This document shows, in pieces, positions 53,884 through 61,595 of a DNA stretch of 64,000 nucleotides. The notes under the pieces are model-generated. The model searched no databases. It had not been told where the DNA came from and saw only the letters and a list, made by a program, of their open reading frames with translations. Origin of the DNA: Psychrosphaera haliotis (GTDB lineage Bacteria > Pseudomonadota > Gammaproteobacteria > Enterobacterales > Alteromonadaceae); the NCBI RefSeq assembly GCF_039523615.1, contig NZ_BAAAFQ010000001.1, positions 496,001 to 560,000 on the forward strand, written 5' to 3'. Made by a program: the position numbers and the translations under genes. Positions within the stretch are counted from its first letter, which is position 1, and every line of letters starts with the position of its first letter.

Positions 53884-53915
53884 ATCTACAATCGCCACAA
53901 CAATGTAGATATACT
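53884..53915 (+). promoter_or_regulatory. Candidate hisF promoter with an inverted repeat
   Basis: Perfect 7-bp arms ATCTACA (53884-53890) and TGTAGAT (53904-53910) are separated by 13 bases. TATACT (53910-53915) could be a -10 and TCTACA (53885-53890) a weak -35 with a long 19-base spacer. The rest of the 250-base gap between the divergent amylase and hisF genes shows nothing I can assign. Confidence 0.45.
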
Positions 53916-53955
53916 CTCATTCCAAAATTTTAAATAGCACTCACGAGTACCCAAT

Positions 53956-54729
53956 ATGTTAGCAAAACGCATTATTCCTTGTTTAGACGTAAAAGACGGA
54001 AAAGTTGTTAAAGGCGTTCAATTTAGAAACCATGAAACCATTGGTGATATTGTGCCATTAGCTGAGCGTTATGCGTTGGAAGGTGCTGATGAATTGGTAT
54101 TTTATGATATCACCGCGTCAAGTGACGTGCGTGTTGTAGATAAAAGCTGGGTGAGTCGTATTGCTAAAGTGATTGATATACCTTTTTGTGTCGCCGGTGG
54201 AATTAAAACCGTTGAACAAGCCGGTGAAATACTGTCTATGGGCGCCGATAAAATTTCCATTAACAGCCCTGCATTATTAAATCCAGAATTGATCACAGAG
54301 CTACACGATACCTACGGTCAACAATGTGTTGTTGTTGGCATAGACTCGTATTTTAATGCTGAGTCTGGCGAATATGAAGTGTATCAATTTACTGGCGATG
54401 AAAGCCGTACTCAAAACTCAGGCCGCAAAACGATTGATTGGGTAAAAGAAGTACAAGAACGCGGTGCCGGTGAGATAGTTTTAAACTGTATGAACCAAGA
54501 TGGTGTGCGTCAGGGATACGATTTAAAACAACTTGAACTAGTTCGCGCTCACTGCAATGTGCCACTAATTGCGTCAGGCGGAGCGGGTGAAATGGTTCAC
54601 TTTAAAGACGCTTATGAAATTGCAAACGTAGATGGAGCCTTAGCTGCCTCTGTGTTCCATAAAAAGATCATTGATATAAATGAACTTAAAGATTATTTAA
54701 ATGAAGAAGGCATTGCCGTTCGACTTTAA
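53956..54729 (+). CDS. hisF: Imidazole glycerol phosphate synthase subunit HisF
   Basis: A 257-residue TIM barrel that, with HisH, makes imidazole glycerol phosphate and AICAR. MLAKRIIPCLDVKDGKVVKG, the acid-base pair Asp11 and Asp130 (VVVGIDSY) and the phosphate loops CVAGGI, DKISINS and IASGGAGEM are complete, so it should be active. What is odd is its solitude: no hisH, hisA or hisI stands beside it. Followed by a convergent small gene that overlaps by 4 bases. Confidence 0.97.
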   Translation: MLAKRIIPCLDVKDGKVVKGVQFRNHETIGDIVPLAERYALEGADELVFYDITASSDVRVVDKSWVSRIAKVIDIPFCVAGGIKTVEQAGEILSMGADKISINSPALLNPELITELHDTYGQQCVVVGIDSYFNAESGEYEVYQFTGDESRTQNSGRKTIDWVKEVQERGAGEIVLNCMNQDGVRQGYDLKQLELVRAHCNVPLIASGGAGEMVHFKDAYEIANVDGALAASVFHKKIIDINELKDYLNEEGIAVRL

Positions 54730-54971
54730 TAACCTATTATTTTTAATGCTAGGTATGGGGCAAAGGCAAAAACAAAGATCAAAATTTTGTATTGTCCCAA
54801 AATCTTTAAGTACATCGACTTTAGTTCTGCTTTCTCTAAACCAAATATGGCTTGATGAATTGAAAAAACCAGGCCTTCAAATAACGTTATGAATAAAAAG
54901 GCGATCGTAATTGCCGCAAAATGAATAACGGACATCCAGCCAAATAACGTTGTGAGTTCTTGAATAGTCAT
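54726..54971 (-). CDS. DUF6868 family small membrane protein
   Basis: An 81-residue protein with two membrane helices (about 10-35 and 60-79); TLFGWMSVIHFAAITIAFLF and the closing FAPYLALKIIG are the recognisable parts of the DUF6868 family. Function unknown. ATG 54971 has AGGA 6 bases ahead; a GTG two codons upstream also fits. Its 3' end shares four bases with the end of hisF. The 12-copy heptamer repeat begins 31 bases upstream of its start. Confidence 0.8.
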   Translation of the reverse strand: MTIQELTTLFGWMSVIHFAAITIAFLFITLFEGLVFSIHQAIFGLEKAELKSMYLKILGQYKILIFVFAFAPYLALKIIGY

Positions 54972-55001
54972 CGCCACTTCCTTTTAAAATTAATCTTGCT
55001 G

Positions 55002-55085
55002 CTATTAACTATTAACTATTAACTATTAACTATTAACTATTAACTATTAACTATTAACTATTAACTATTAACTATTAACTATTAA
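55002..55085. repeat. Heptamer tandem repeat (CTATTAA)12
   Basis: Twelve perfect copies of CTATTAA in 84 bases with no interruptions. It lies between the DUF6868 start (54971) and the sugar dehydrogenase stop (55119), both on the minus strand, where a DUF6868 promoter or leader should be. Each unit holds TTAATAG on the minus strand. Confidence 0.95.
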
Positions 55086-55118
55086 AAATAATAGTTCTTA
55101 TCACATGATAGTTGAATA

Positions 55119-56564
55119 TTAATCGCCTTTCGAAAGCCTAATTAACTTTCCAGAGTCAGTAAGCAACAATAATCGGCCTTGCTTATCTTCCGTTATGTCG
55201 CGTAAACGCTCGTCAAATGACTTCAAAAAAGTTTGTTCCGAATCCAACATCAAACCGCTGTGACTTTTAGAAACAAATTCACCCGACTGAATAACGTTCT
55301 CTGCACTGCCTTTTGAGTTTGAGTTTGAGTTTGAGTTTGAGTTTGAGTTTTCAGAAGGTTTTAATGACACCACGCGCATTTCACGATATTTCAAGGCTGT
55401 ATTGACCAACTGACCTTTAAATTCAGGAAACTCTTCGCCGCTGTATACCAGCATAGAACCAGGCGCTATTGAAGGTGTCCAATTCACTAGTGGTGACTCC
55501 AACCCTTCCATTTGATGATGTGGAGTAATTTCAAACCCAGTGTAATCTATGCCGTAGGTAATTTTGGGCCAGCCATAGTTTAATTTAGGTTTGATAATAT
55601 TAATTTCATCGCCGCCTTTAGGACCATGCTCATTTGAAAACAACAACTCGCGTTGATTATCATAAAATAAACCTTGTGGGTTTCGGTGTCCGTATGAGTA
55701 TATTTCTGGAAGCGCGCCTTTTGTTTTTATAAAAGGATTGTCAGCAGGGACAGAGCCGTCATCGTTTAGGCGGATAATTTTACCTAAGTGTGAATCTAAT
55801 TTCTGTGCATCATCCATGTAAGAGTACCCATCGCCAACCCCAAATACTAACGTTTGATCAGGTAAAAACGCCATACGTCCTGCAAAATGGTACGTCGCTG
55901 CTTTTTGAGGTGAGGCTCTGAATAGGAATTTTATGTCGGTAAGTTCAAAACCAAATGGTTTACTGCTTTTGTTATTTGAAGGTTGAGACTGATTTAAAAC
56001 GATCTTTGCCCTTACCAACGTTGTCCCGTTAGAAAATTTATGGCCTGATGCAAATGTGACATAAACCCAATGATTTTCTGCGAACTTAGGATGCGCGATG
56101 ACATCAAGCATACCGCCTTGACCGCTTTCATAAACACTATCTTCTAACTGTTTGTTTGCGTTCGACATTGTCGACGTCTGGTTATCCCAAATACGAAGCG
56201 CGCCGTTACGTTCCGTAATGATAAAACGCTCATTAGGCAAAGCCGCGATGCCCCAGGGCTTATGTAAACCATCAAACAAAATCGAAACTTTAGGAGCACT
56301 ATTTTCCTTGTCACTTGTTTTGCTACTATCCTTGGCACTTGCCTCGTCATTTGTCTCGCCACTAGCTAAAGAATACGTTAATAGTGGTGCGGATGAAATT
56401 TCAGCGGCTTGGAATTCAGCTGAACAGACAGCTGACGTCACTAATAACGCGAAGCTACTAACTAATTGAAAACTAAAACTGCCGCGTACTTGATGTGGCT
56501 TTTTAGCCTTTTTTATGGAACTTACTAGTTCGTTCAGCCTGTTATTTTTAGAAAAAAAGAACAT
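55119..56564 (-). CDS. PQQ-dependent sugar (aldose) dehydrogenase
   Basis: A 481-residue periplasmic protein with an unusual long N-terminus: basic residues 1-28, then a hydrophobic signal (FSFQLVSSFALLVTSAVCSAEF), then a low-complexity Ser/Asp/Lys linker to about 90. The GDH/YliI beta-propeller (about 93-478) has GLHKPWGIAALPNERFIITER, ESGQGGMLDVIAHP, GDGYSYMDDAQ, YSYGHRNPQGL and NEHGPKGGDEIN, typical of soluble aldose sugar dehydrogenases that bind PQQ and calcium. An (NS)5 run from an in-frame hexamer repeat sits in a late loop. I prefer ATG 56564, with AGGGA 6 bases ahead; an ATG at 56570 abuts the site. No pqq genes are in the window. Confidence 0.9.
   Translation of the reverse strand: MFFFSKNNRLNELVSSIKKAKKPHQVRGSFSFQLVSSFALLVTSAVCSAEFQAAEISSAPLLTYSLASGETNDEASAKDSSKTSDKENSAPKVSILFDGLHKPWGIAALPNERFIITERNGALRIWDNQTSTMSNANKQLEDSVYESGQGGMLDVIAHPKFAENHWVYVTFASGHKFSNGTTLVRAKIVLNQSQPSNNKSSKPFGFELTDIKFLFRASPQKAATYHFAGRMAFLPDQTLVFGVGDGYSYMDDAQKLDSHLGKIIRLNDDGSVPADNPFIKTKGALPEIYSYGHRNPQGLFYDNQRELLFSNEHGPKGGDEINIIKPKLNYGWPKITYGIDYTGFEITPHHQMEGLESPLVNWTPSIAPGSMLVYSGEEFPEFKGQLVNTALKYREMRVVSLKPSENSNSNSNSNSNSKGSAENVIQSGEFVSKSHSGLMLDSEQTFLKSFDERLRDITEDKQGRLLLLTDSGKLIRLSKGD
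55312..55350. repeat. In-frame hexamer repeat (TTTGAG)6 inside the sugar dehydrogenase
   Basis: Six full copies of TTTGAG plus a half copy; on the coding strand they encode alternating Asn-Ser. Being a multiple of three, changes in copy number lengthen or shorten a loop without shifting the frame. Confidence 0.95.
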
Positions 56565-56576
56565 TCGCATTCCCTA

Positions 56577-56687
56577 TTTAGTTTTAGTTTTAGTTTTAGT
56601 TTTAGTTTTAGTTTTAGTTTTAGTTTTAGTTTTAGTTTTAGTTTTAGTTTTAGTTTTAGTTTTAGTTTTAGTTTTAGTTTTAGTTTT
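56577..56687. repeat. Hexamer tandem repeat (GTTTTA)17 upstream of the sugar dehydrogenase
   Basis: Seventeen perfect copies of GTTTTA (56581-56682) with partial units at both ends, 111 bases in all. On the minus strand the array reads (TAAAAC)n and ends two bases before the AGGGA ribosome site of the dehydrogenase. It fills most of the 137-base gap to the upstream DUF3025 gene. Confidence 0.97.
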
Positions 56688-56701
56688 TCAGATTATTAAC
56701 A

Positions 56702-57523
56702 TTAACTGCTTTTCGGTCTAAAGTAATCGGTATTGTCGTAAAAGTCTGCCGCCTCATTTCCATCATACCAAGTTGGTACTCCTAGCAAAGGCAGCGGTGA
56801 AAGCTCAGAGTTATCTTTCAGTGCTCCAGACTTGATTTTGGCGGCCAAGCGCTCATCAAGCAGTCTATATTGAACATTCTTTGGCAAACCTAAAATTTCT
56901 GCACTGCTGTCAATTACTAACCATTTGCCAGTAAGGCCAATAAAGGGTTTTGTTAACATCTCATAATTTGCATGACCAAATTGATAAGCCGCTACTCCAT
57001 CACCCTCGGCTGATTGCCAGTGGGCCTTCATCTCTACAAAAGCCTTTTTCCAATCATGACTTTTTAACGCGTCTAACAAAGTTTGATTTTTTGTTACTAA
57101 TACAACCCCACACTCGTCAAATAACGTCAGAGCATTTCGTTGTTTAGAACGCTCTTGTGAATCAGAGGACTTGATATCGAGATAATGTAATTCATTAATT
57201 AACGCTTTGGTCCTTGGGTATAAGCTCCAAACAATGGCACCAAACACGTCGTGCCAGCTTTCCTTTCTGGTTGGAACTTGGCCCGTTTCGTAAATAAACG
57301 TTTCATACTCTACGGCGTTGTAATCTTTGCTTGCTGCTTGCTCTACAAAACGAATAGTTTTGCCATTTTTGTTTTCTACTTCGTAGGGAAGCAACGAATC
57401 TAAAGCAGCGCAAGAAGGCCACTGCACCCAATCATCAAAGGCGGCGACGTGATTAATGTCATTAAAACAGCCTTGGTCAGCAAACTCTGTGGTCCAATGG
57501 GTAAAACTAGAAAACTTCTTCAT
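56702..57523 (-). CDS. DUF3025 domain protein
   Basis: A 273-residue soluble protein of the DUF3025 family, widespread and uncharacterised in proteobacteria. The markers are YETFIYETGQVPTRKESWHDVFGAIVW (about 77-103, quoted in part: the NWHD/F-type motif), LTLFDECGVVLVT and FGHANYEML...GLTGKW. It has no signal peptide and no membrane helix. The reading frame ends 138 bases before the dehydrogenase start, with the hexamer array between them, so the pair may share an mRNA. Confidence 0.9.
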   Translation of the reverse strand: MKKFSSFTHWTTEFADQGCFNDINHVAAFDDWVQWPSCAALDSLLPYEVENKNGKTIRFVEQAASKDYNAVEYETFIYETGQVPTRKESWHDVFGAIVWSLYPRTKALINELHYLDIKSSDSQERSKQRNALTLFDECGVVLVTKNQTLLDALKSHDWKKAFVEMKAHWQSAEGDGVAAYQFGHANYEMLTKPFIGLTGKWLVIDSSAEILGLPKNVQYRLLDERLAAKIKSGALKDNSELSPLPLLGVPTWYDGNEAADFYDNTDYFRPKSS

Positions 57524-57652
57524 TTCGTCTCAAATCCCTACAAACAGATAATAAAAACGACTCGAATTACAAATCGTTCTGGAATATAGTCTTAATATAG
57601 CTGTAATGATAACGCAGCTAAGCGTATGTTTTAATTTAAAAGGGAAATAATA

Positions 57653-59269
57653 ATGATAAAAAAACTAGCCGCCCTCTCCTTCTTGGCTATTCAACCCGCT
57701 ATGGCGGCAGATAACGACTTCGATAAAGCGTATCAATCTATTAGCGAAGCCGATTTAAAAGTGCACGTAAAAGAAATTGCTGCTGATAAATACATGGGCC
57801 GCTTACCAACTGGTCCAGGCGAAAAGCTTCTACTGGATTATCTAACCAAACAGTTTACTTCTTATGGTTTTGTTCCTGGTAATGGCGATAGCTTTTTACA
57901 ACCGGTAGACCTAGTAGAAATAACTGCCGCTGATGATCAAGTGCTGACTATTGGTGGTAAAGATTATCAATATCGCAAAGACATGGTTATGGGCACGAGC
58001 CGCACCAGTGAGTTTGAAGAAATAAAAGACTCGGAACTGGTTTTTGTTGGTTACGGCATTAATGCGCCTGAATACGACTGGAATGACTATGCTGGTATAG
58101 ACATGAAGGGCAAAACCGCCGTTATTTTAGTAAACGATCCTGGTTTTGAGTCTGGAGACGCTTCTAAATTCCAAGGCAAGACAATGACCTATTATGGTCG
58201 TTGGACTTATAAATATGAAGAAGCTAGCCGTCAAGGTGCTGCTGGCGCCATTATTATTCATGAAGACGCACCGGCTTCGTATCCTTGGAGCGTTGTAGAA
58301 AACTCTTGGACAGGCCCACAATATGGCTTATTTAAAGCCGATGGTAATAAATCGCGCGTTAACGTAGAAGGCTGGGTTCAAGCTTCTGTAGCACGAGAAC
58401 TATTTAGCAAGGCTGGTTTAAACTTTGCCAAACTAAAACAGCAAGCCATGAGCAAACCAACTAATGTTGACTTAGGTGACCTAACGGCGACAGTTAAAGT
58501 TAAATCAACGGTGAAACCGTCAAAAAGCTATAACTTTATTGCAACGTTACCAGGAACTAAACGTCCTGATGAGCATGTGATCTATACCGCGCATTGGGAT
58601 CATATTGGCGTAGATAAAAACAAAAAAGGCGACCAGATATATAACGGCGCCCATGATAACGCGACCGGTATTGGTGGCGTACTAGAAATTGCACAAGCTT
58701 TTTCAACACTAAAAAACAAACCTGAACGTTCAGTCTCAATATTAGCGGTAACGGCAGAAGAGCAAGGTTTACTAGGCTCTAAGTATTACGCGCAAAACCC
58801 AATCATTCCACTGACTAAAACCGTTGCTAACATTAATATGGATAGCTTAAACGTATTAGGTAAAGTGAAAGAGATCAGCGTTCAAGGTAAAGGTAAATCA
58901 GAAATGGACAACTACCTTGCTACAGCTGTCAAAAAACAAGACCGAACATTAATTGAAGGCGATAACCCGTCTGCTGGATATTATTACCGTTCTGACCACT
59001 TTAACTTTGCCAAAGTAGGTATTCCTGCACTTTATGCCGGCGGTGGCGCTACACCGATTGATGCTAAAACTGCAGAGTATCGCAAAAAAATGAGCTTGAT
59101 TGTACGTGGCTGTTATCACCAACCATGTGACAAATACAGAGAGAGCTGGGACTTATCAGGTGCGCAACAAGACGTGCAATTGTTCTTTGATGTTGGCTAT
59201 CAAATTGCAAATGACGATAAGTGGCCTGCGTGGTCAAAAGGCGCTGAGTTTAAACGTCCGAGCAAATAA
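57653..59269 (+). CDS. M28 family zinc aminopeptidase with PA domain
   Basis: A 538-residue exported peptidase with a signal peptide (KKLAALSFLAIQPAMAA). A PA insert covers about 130-260. The M28 zinc site is formed by His in TAHWDHIG, Asp in GAHDNATG, the Glu pair in TAEEQGL, the Asp in INMDSLNV and His in YRSDHFNFAKVGIPA. Such enzymes cut N-terminal residues from peptides in the periplasm or medium. Preceded by AGGGAAA about 5 bases before ATG; monocistronic with its own terminator. Confidence 0.93.
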   Translation: MIKKLAALSFLAIQPAMAADNDFDKAYQSISEADLKVHVKEIAADKYMGRLPTGPGEKLLLDYLTKQFTSYGFVPGNGDSFLQPVDLVEITAADDQVLTIGGKDYQYRKDMVMGTSRTSEFEEIKDSELVFVGYGINAPEYDWNDYAGIDMKGKTAVILVNDPGFESGDASKFQGKTMTYYGRWTYKYEEASRQGAAGAIIIHEDAPASYPWSVVENSWTGPQYGLFKADGNKSRVNVEGWVQASVARELFSKAGLNFAKLKQQAMSKPTNVDLGDLTATVKVKSTVKPSKSYNFIATLPGTKRPDEHVIYTAHWDHIGVDKNKKGDQIYNGAHDNATGIGGVLEIAQAFSTLKNKPERSVSILAVTAEEQGLLGSKYYAQNPIIPLTKTVANINMDSLNVLGKVKEISVQGKGKSEMDNYLATAVKKQDRTLIEGDNPSAGYYYRSDHFNFAKVGIPALYAGGGATPIDAKTAEYRKKMSLIVRGCYHQPCDKYRESWDLSGAQQDVQLFFDVGYQIANDDKWPAWSKGAEFKRPSK

Positions 59270-59350
59270 GCTTTATCTTAACCACTTGCGTTAAGTAATC
59301 ACGTTAACTGCTTGCGTTCATAAACATACGTAATCTTTCAAAATTTAATC

Positions 59351-59376
59351 AGGGCAGCAACCGCTGCCCTTTTTTG
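59351..59376 (+). terminator. Terminator of the M28 peptidase gene
   Basis: GGGCAGC (59352-59358) pairs with GCTGCCC (59363-59369), loop AACC, followed by TTTTTT. Confidence 0.92.
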
Positions 59377-59656
59377 TTACCCGTTCAACAGAATTTTTGT
59401 TATACAACTATCGGTTAATTTAAAACAAAATTGCTCAAGAAAACAGCACCCAGCCTCCTGAACCAAAAAATAACGAACTTCCCATTAATCTTTGCTTGTC
59501 TTCACATTTTACCCATGGCAGTCTGAATTCAGAGCAAAATTTAAAGTAGATGCTCTAAATATAAAACAAGTAACGAACGTTGTTTTGTCGCGCCGACTCA
59601 CAAACTTCGTCCGTGTGAATTTCGATAACTAAGAATAAAATGGAGTGAACTCACTT
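59377..59656 (+). other. Intergenic region upstream of asnB, no gene seen
   Basis: About 280 bases follow the M28 terminator. I see no open frame, repeat or RNA gene. It must carry the asnB promoter; A/T-rich stretches such as AAATATAAAAC near 59557 are candidates but no -35/-10 pair is convincing. GGAGTGA at 59642-59648 is the ribosome site of asnB. Confidence 0.5.
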
Positions 59657-61402
59657 ATGTGTTCAATTTTCGGTATTTTAGACATCACTACTGATGTCGC
59701 TGAATTACGCCCAAAGGCGTTAGAATTATCTGGTCTGTTAAGACACCGTGGCCCTGACTGGTCTGGTATCTGGAGTAATAACAACGCGATTTTAGCCCAC
59801 GAACGTTTGGCTATTGTCGATTTAGAGAATGGCGCGCAACCTCTAATAAATAACAATCGAAATCACATCTTGGCCGTTAACGGTGAAATATATAATCACA
59901 AGCAGTTAGAAGCTGCGTTGACAACTGACTATGCCTTTCAAACACAATCTGACTGTGAAGTTATTTTGGCTTTATACCAACAGCAAGGCATTTCATTTAT
60001 TGACCAGCTTGAAGGCATGTTTGCCTTTATCCTTTTTGACGAAAGTGACGGCAGCTACTTAATAACACGCGATCATTTAGGGATCATTCCACTTTATTAT
60101 GGTTATGACGTACATGGACAACTTTACGTCGCGTCTGAAATGAAAGCCCTAGTACCGGCTTGTAAATCTGTATTTGAATTTCCTCCTGGGCATTATCTTT
60201 CTTCAAATGAACAAAAAGGCGAGTCATCTCTTAAGTTTACTCGTTATTACCAACGCGAGTGGACGGATTTTGACAATATTAAGTCAGCCGGCGGCGACGC
60301 TAAACTAGTTCACGATGCATTAACCGACGCAGTGCGTTCACACATGATGTCCGACGTACCTTATGGCGTGTTACTTTCTGGCGGTCTTGATTCATCGGTT
60401 ATCGCTGCCGTTGCACAAAAATTTGCACAAAAGCGCATTGAAGATGAAGGTCAAAGTAAAGCGTGGTGGCCTCAACTTCATAGTTTTGCTGTAGGCCTAA
60501 AAGGTGCTCCCGATTTAATTGCCGCTCAAAAAGTGGCGGATCACATTGGCACAATTCATCACGAACTTAACTACACAGTTCAAGAAGGGATTGACGCCAT
60601 ACGTGATGTAATTTACTTCTTAGAAACCTATGACGTCACTACTATTCGTGCCTCTACACCAATGTATTTAATGTCTAGAAAAATTAAAGCCATGGGCATT
60701 AAGATGGTGTTATCTGGAGAAGGCGCTGATGAAGTATTTGGCGGTTACCTATATTTCCATAAAGCGCCAAACGCAAAAGAGTTTCATGAAGAAACCGTTC
60801 GTAAGCTTGACCGTTTACATATGTTTGACTGTGCCCGTGCAAACAAGTCAATGTCTGCTTGGGGCGTTGAGGCAAGAGTGCCATTCCTAGATAAAACCTT
60901 TTTAGACAAAGCCATGTCAATTAACCCTGAGTTAAAAATGTGTGGCGAGCATGCCCCTCGTTTAAATGAAGGCGAAGCCGGCTATGGTAAAAACGGCGTG
61001 AAAATGGAAAAGCATATCGTTCGTGAGGCGTTTAAAGACTATTTACCTGCTGAGGTTTTATGGCGCCAAAAAGAACAGTTCTCGGATGGTGTCGGTTACA
61101 ACTGGATAGATTCTTTGGTTGAACAGGCAGAAGCCCAAGTGACAGACCAAATGATGGCAAGTGCTGAGTTTAGGTTTCCTCACAATACGCCTCAAACTAA
61201 AGAAGCTTATTTTTATCGAACTATCTTTGAGCAACACTTCCCGTTAGATTCTGCGGCAGAATGTGTACCTGGCGGAAAGTCAGTGGCATGTTCCACTCCA
61301 GAGGCATTGGCGTGGGATAAAAAGTTTAGCGAAAATGCCGACCCTTCTGGTCGTGCTATGTTTGATATCCACCAGCAAGGCTACGACGACAAATCAGCCT
61401 AA
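59657..61402 (+). CDS. asnB: Asparagine synthase B (glutamine-hydrolysing)
   Basis: A 581-residue enzyme that makes asparagine from aspartate, glutamine and ATP. The amidotransferase nucleophile is Cys2 after Met removal; RHRGPDWSG, NGEIYNH and SDCE line the glutaminase site, and the synthase P-loop is LLSGGLDSS. Sequence matches Escherichia coli AsnB along its length except for about 15 extra residues after MCGEHAPR (a Gly/Glu-rich loop before VKMEKHIVRE). ATG 59657 is required by Cys2; four upstream codons in frame are ignored. Confidence 0.97.
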   Translation: MCSIFGILDITTDVAELRPKALELSGLLRHRGPDWSGIWSNNNAILAHERLAIVDLENGAQPLINNNRNHILAVNGEIYNHKQLEAALTTDYAFQTQSDCEVILALYQQQGISFIDQLEGMFAFILFDESDGSYLITRDHLGIIPLYYGYDVHGQLYVASEMKALVPACKSVFEFPPGHYLSSNEQKGESSLKFTRYYQREWTDFDNIKSAGGDAKLVHDALTDAVRSHMMSDVPYGVLLSGGLDSSVIAAVAQKFAQKRIEDEGQSKAWWPQLHSFAVGLKGAPDLIAAQKVADHIGTIHHELNYTVQEGIDAIRDVIYFLETYDVTTIRASTPMYLMSRKIKAMGIKMVLSGEGADEVFGGYLYFHKAPNAKEFHEETVRKLDRLHMFDCARANKSMSAWGVEARVPFLDKTFLDKAMSINPELKMCGEHAPRLNEGEAGYGKNGVKMEKHIVREAFKDYLPAEVLWRQKEQFSDGVGYNWIDSLVEQAEAQVTDQMMASAEFRFPHNTPQTKEAYFYRTIFEQHFPLDSAAECVPGGKSVACSTPEALAWDKKFSENADPSGRAMFDIHQQGYDDKSA

Positions 61403-61416
61403 CGGATAGTAAATTT

Positions 61417-61442
61417 AACGCCCAATTATTTGGGCGTTTTTA
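61417..61442 (+). terminator. Terminator of asnB
   Basis: AACGCCCAA (61417-61425) pairs with TTGGGCGTT (61430-61438), with a 4-base loop and TTTT after it. Confidence 0.9.
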
Positions 61443-61595
61443 TTTCGAAGTTTTTGTTTGAGTTAGAAATTCAAACCTCCAGTATTTAACCTTTAATTTC
61501 AAACTTTTCCTGTTTGCCCATTAATATTTACCTATTACTTTACTCGTGTTAATTTTTGGCTGTTAAAGTTAATTAACCTTTAGCCTGCACTTACA

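Noticed and set aside
55002..56687. Tandem repeats as a possible CRISPR array
   Set aside because: Units are 6-7 bases with no spacers and no cas genes nearby.
56515..56721. Plus-strand frame of 68 codons with a long Leu-Val repeat
   Set aside because: It is only the translation of the hexamer array on the wrong strand; no ribosome site and no non-repeat conserved part.
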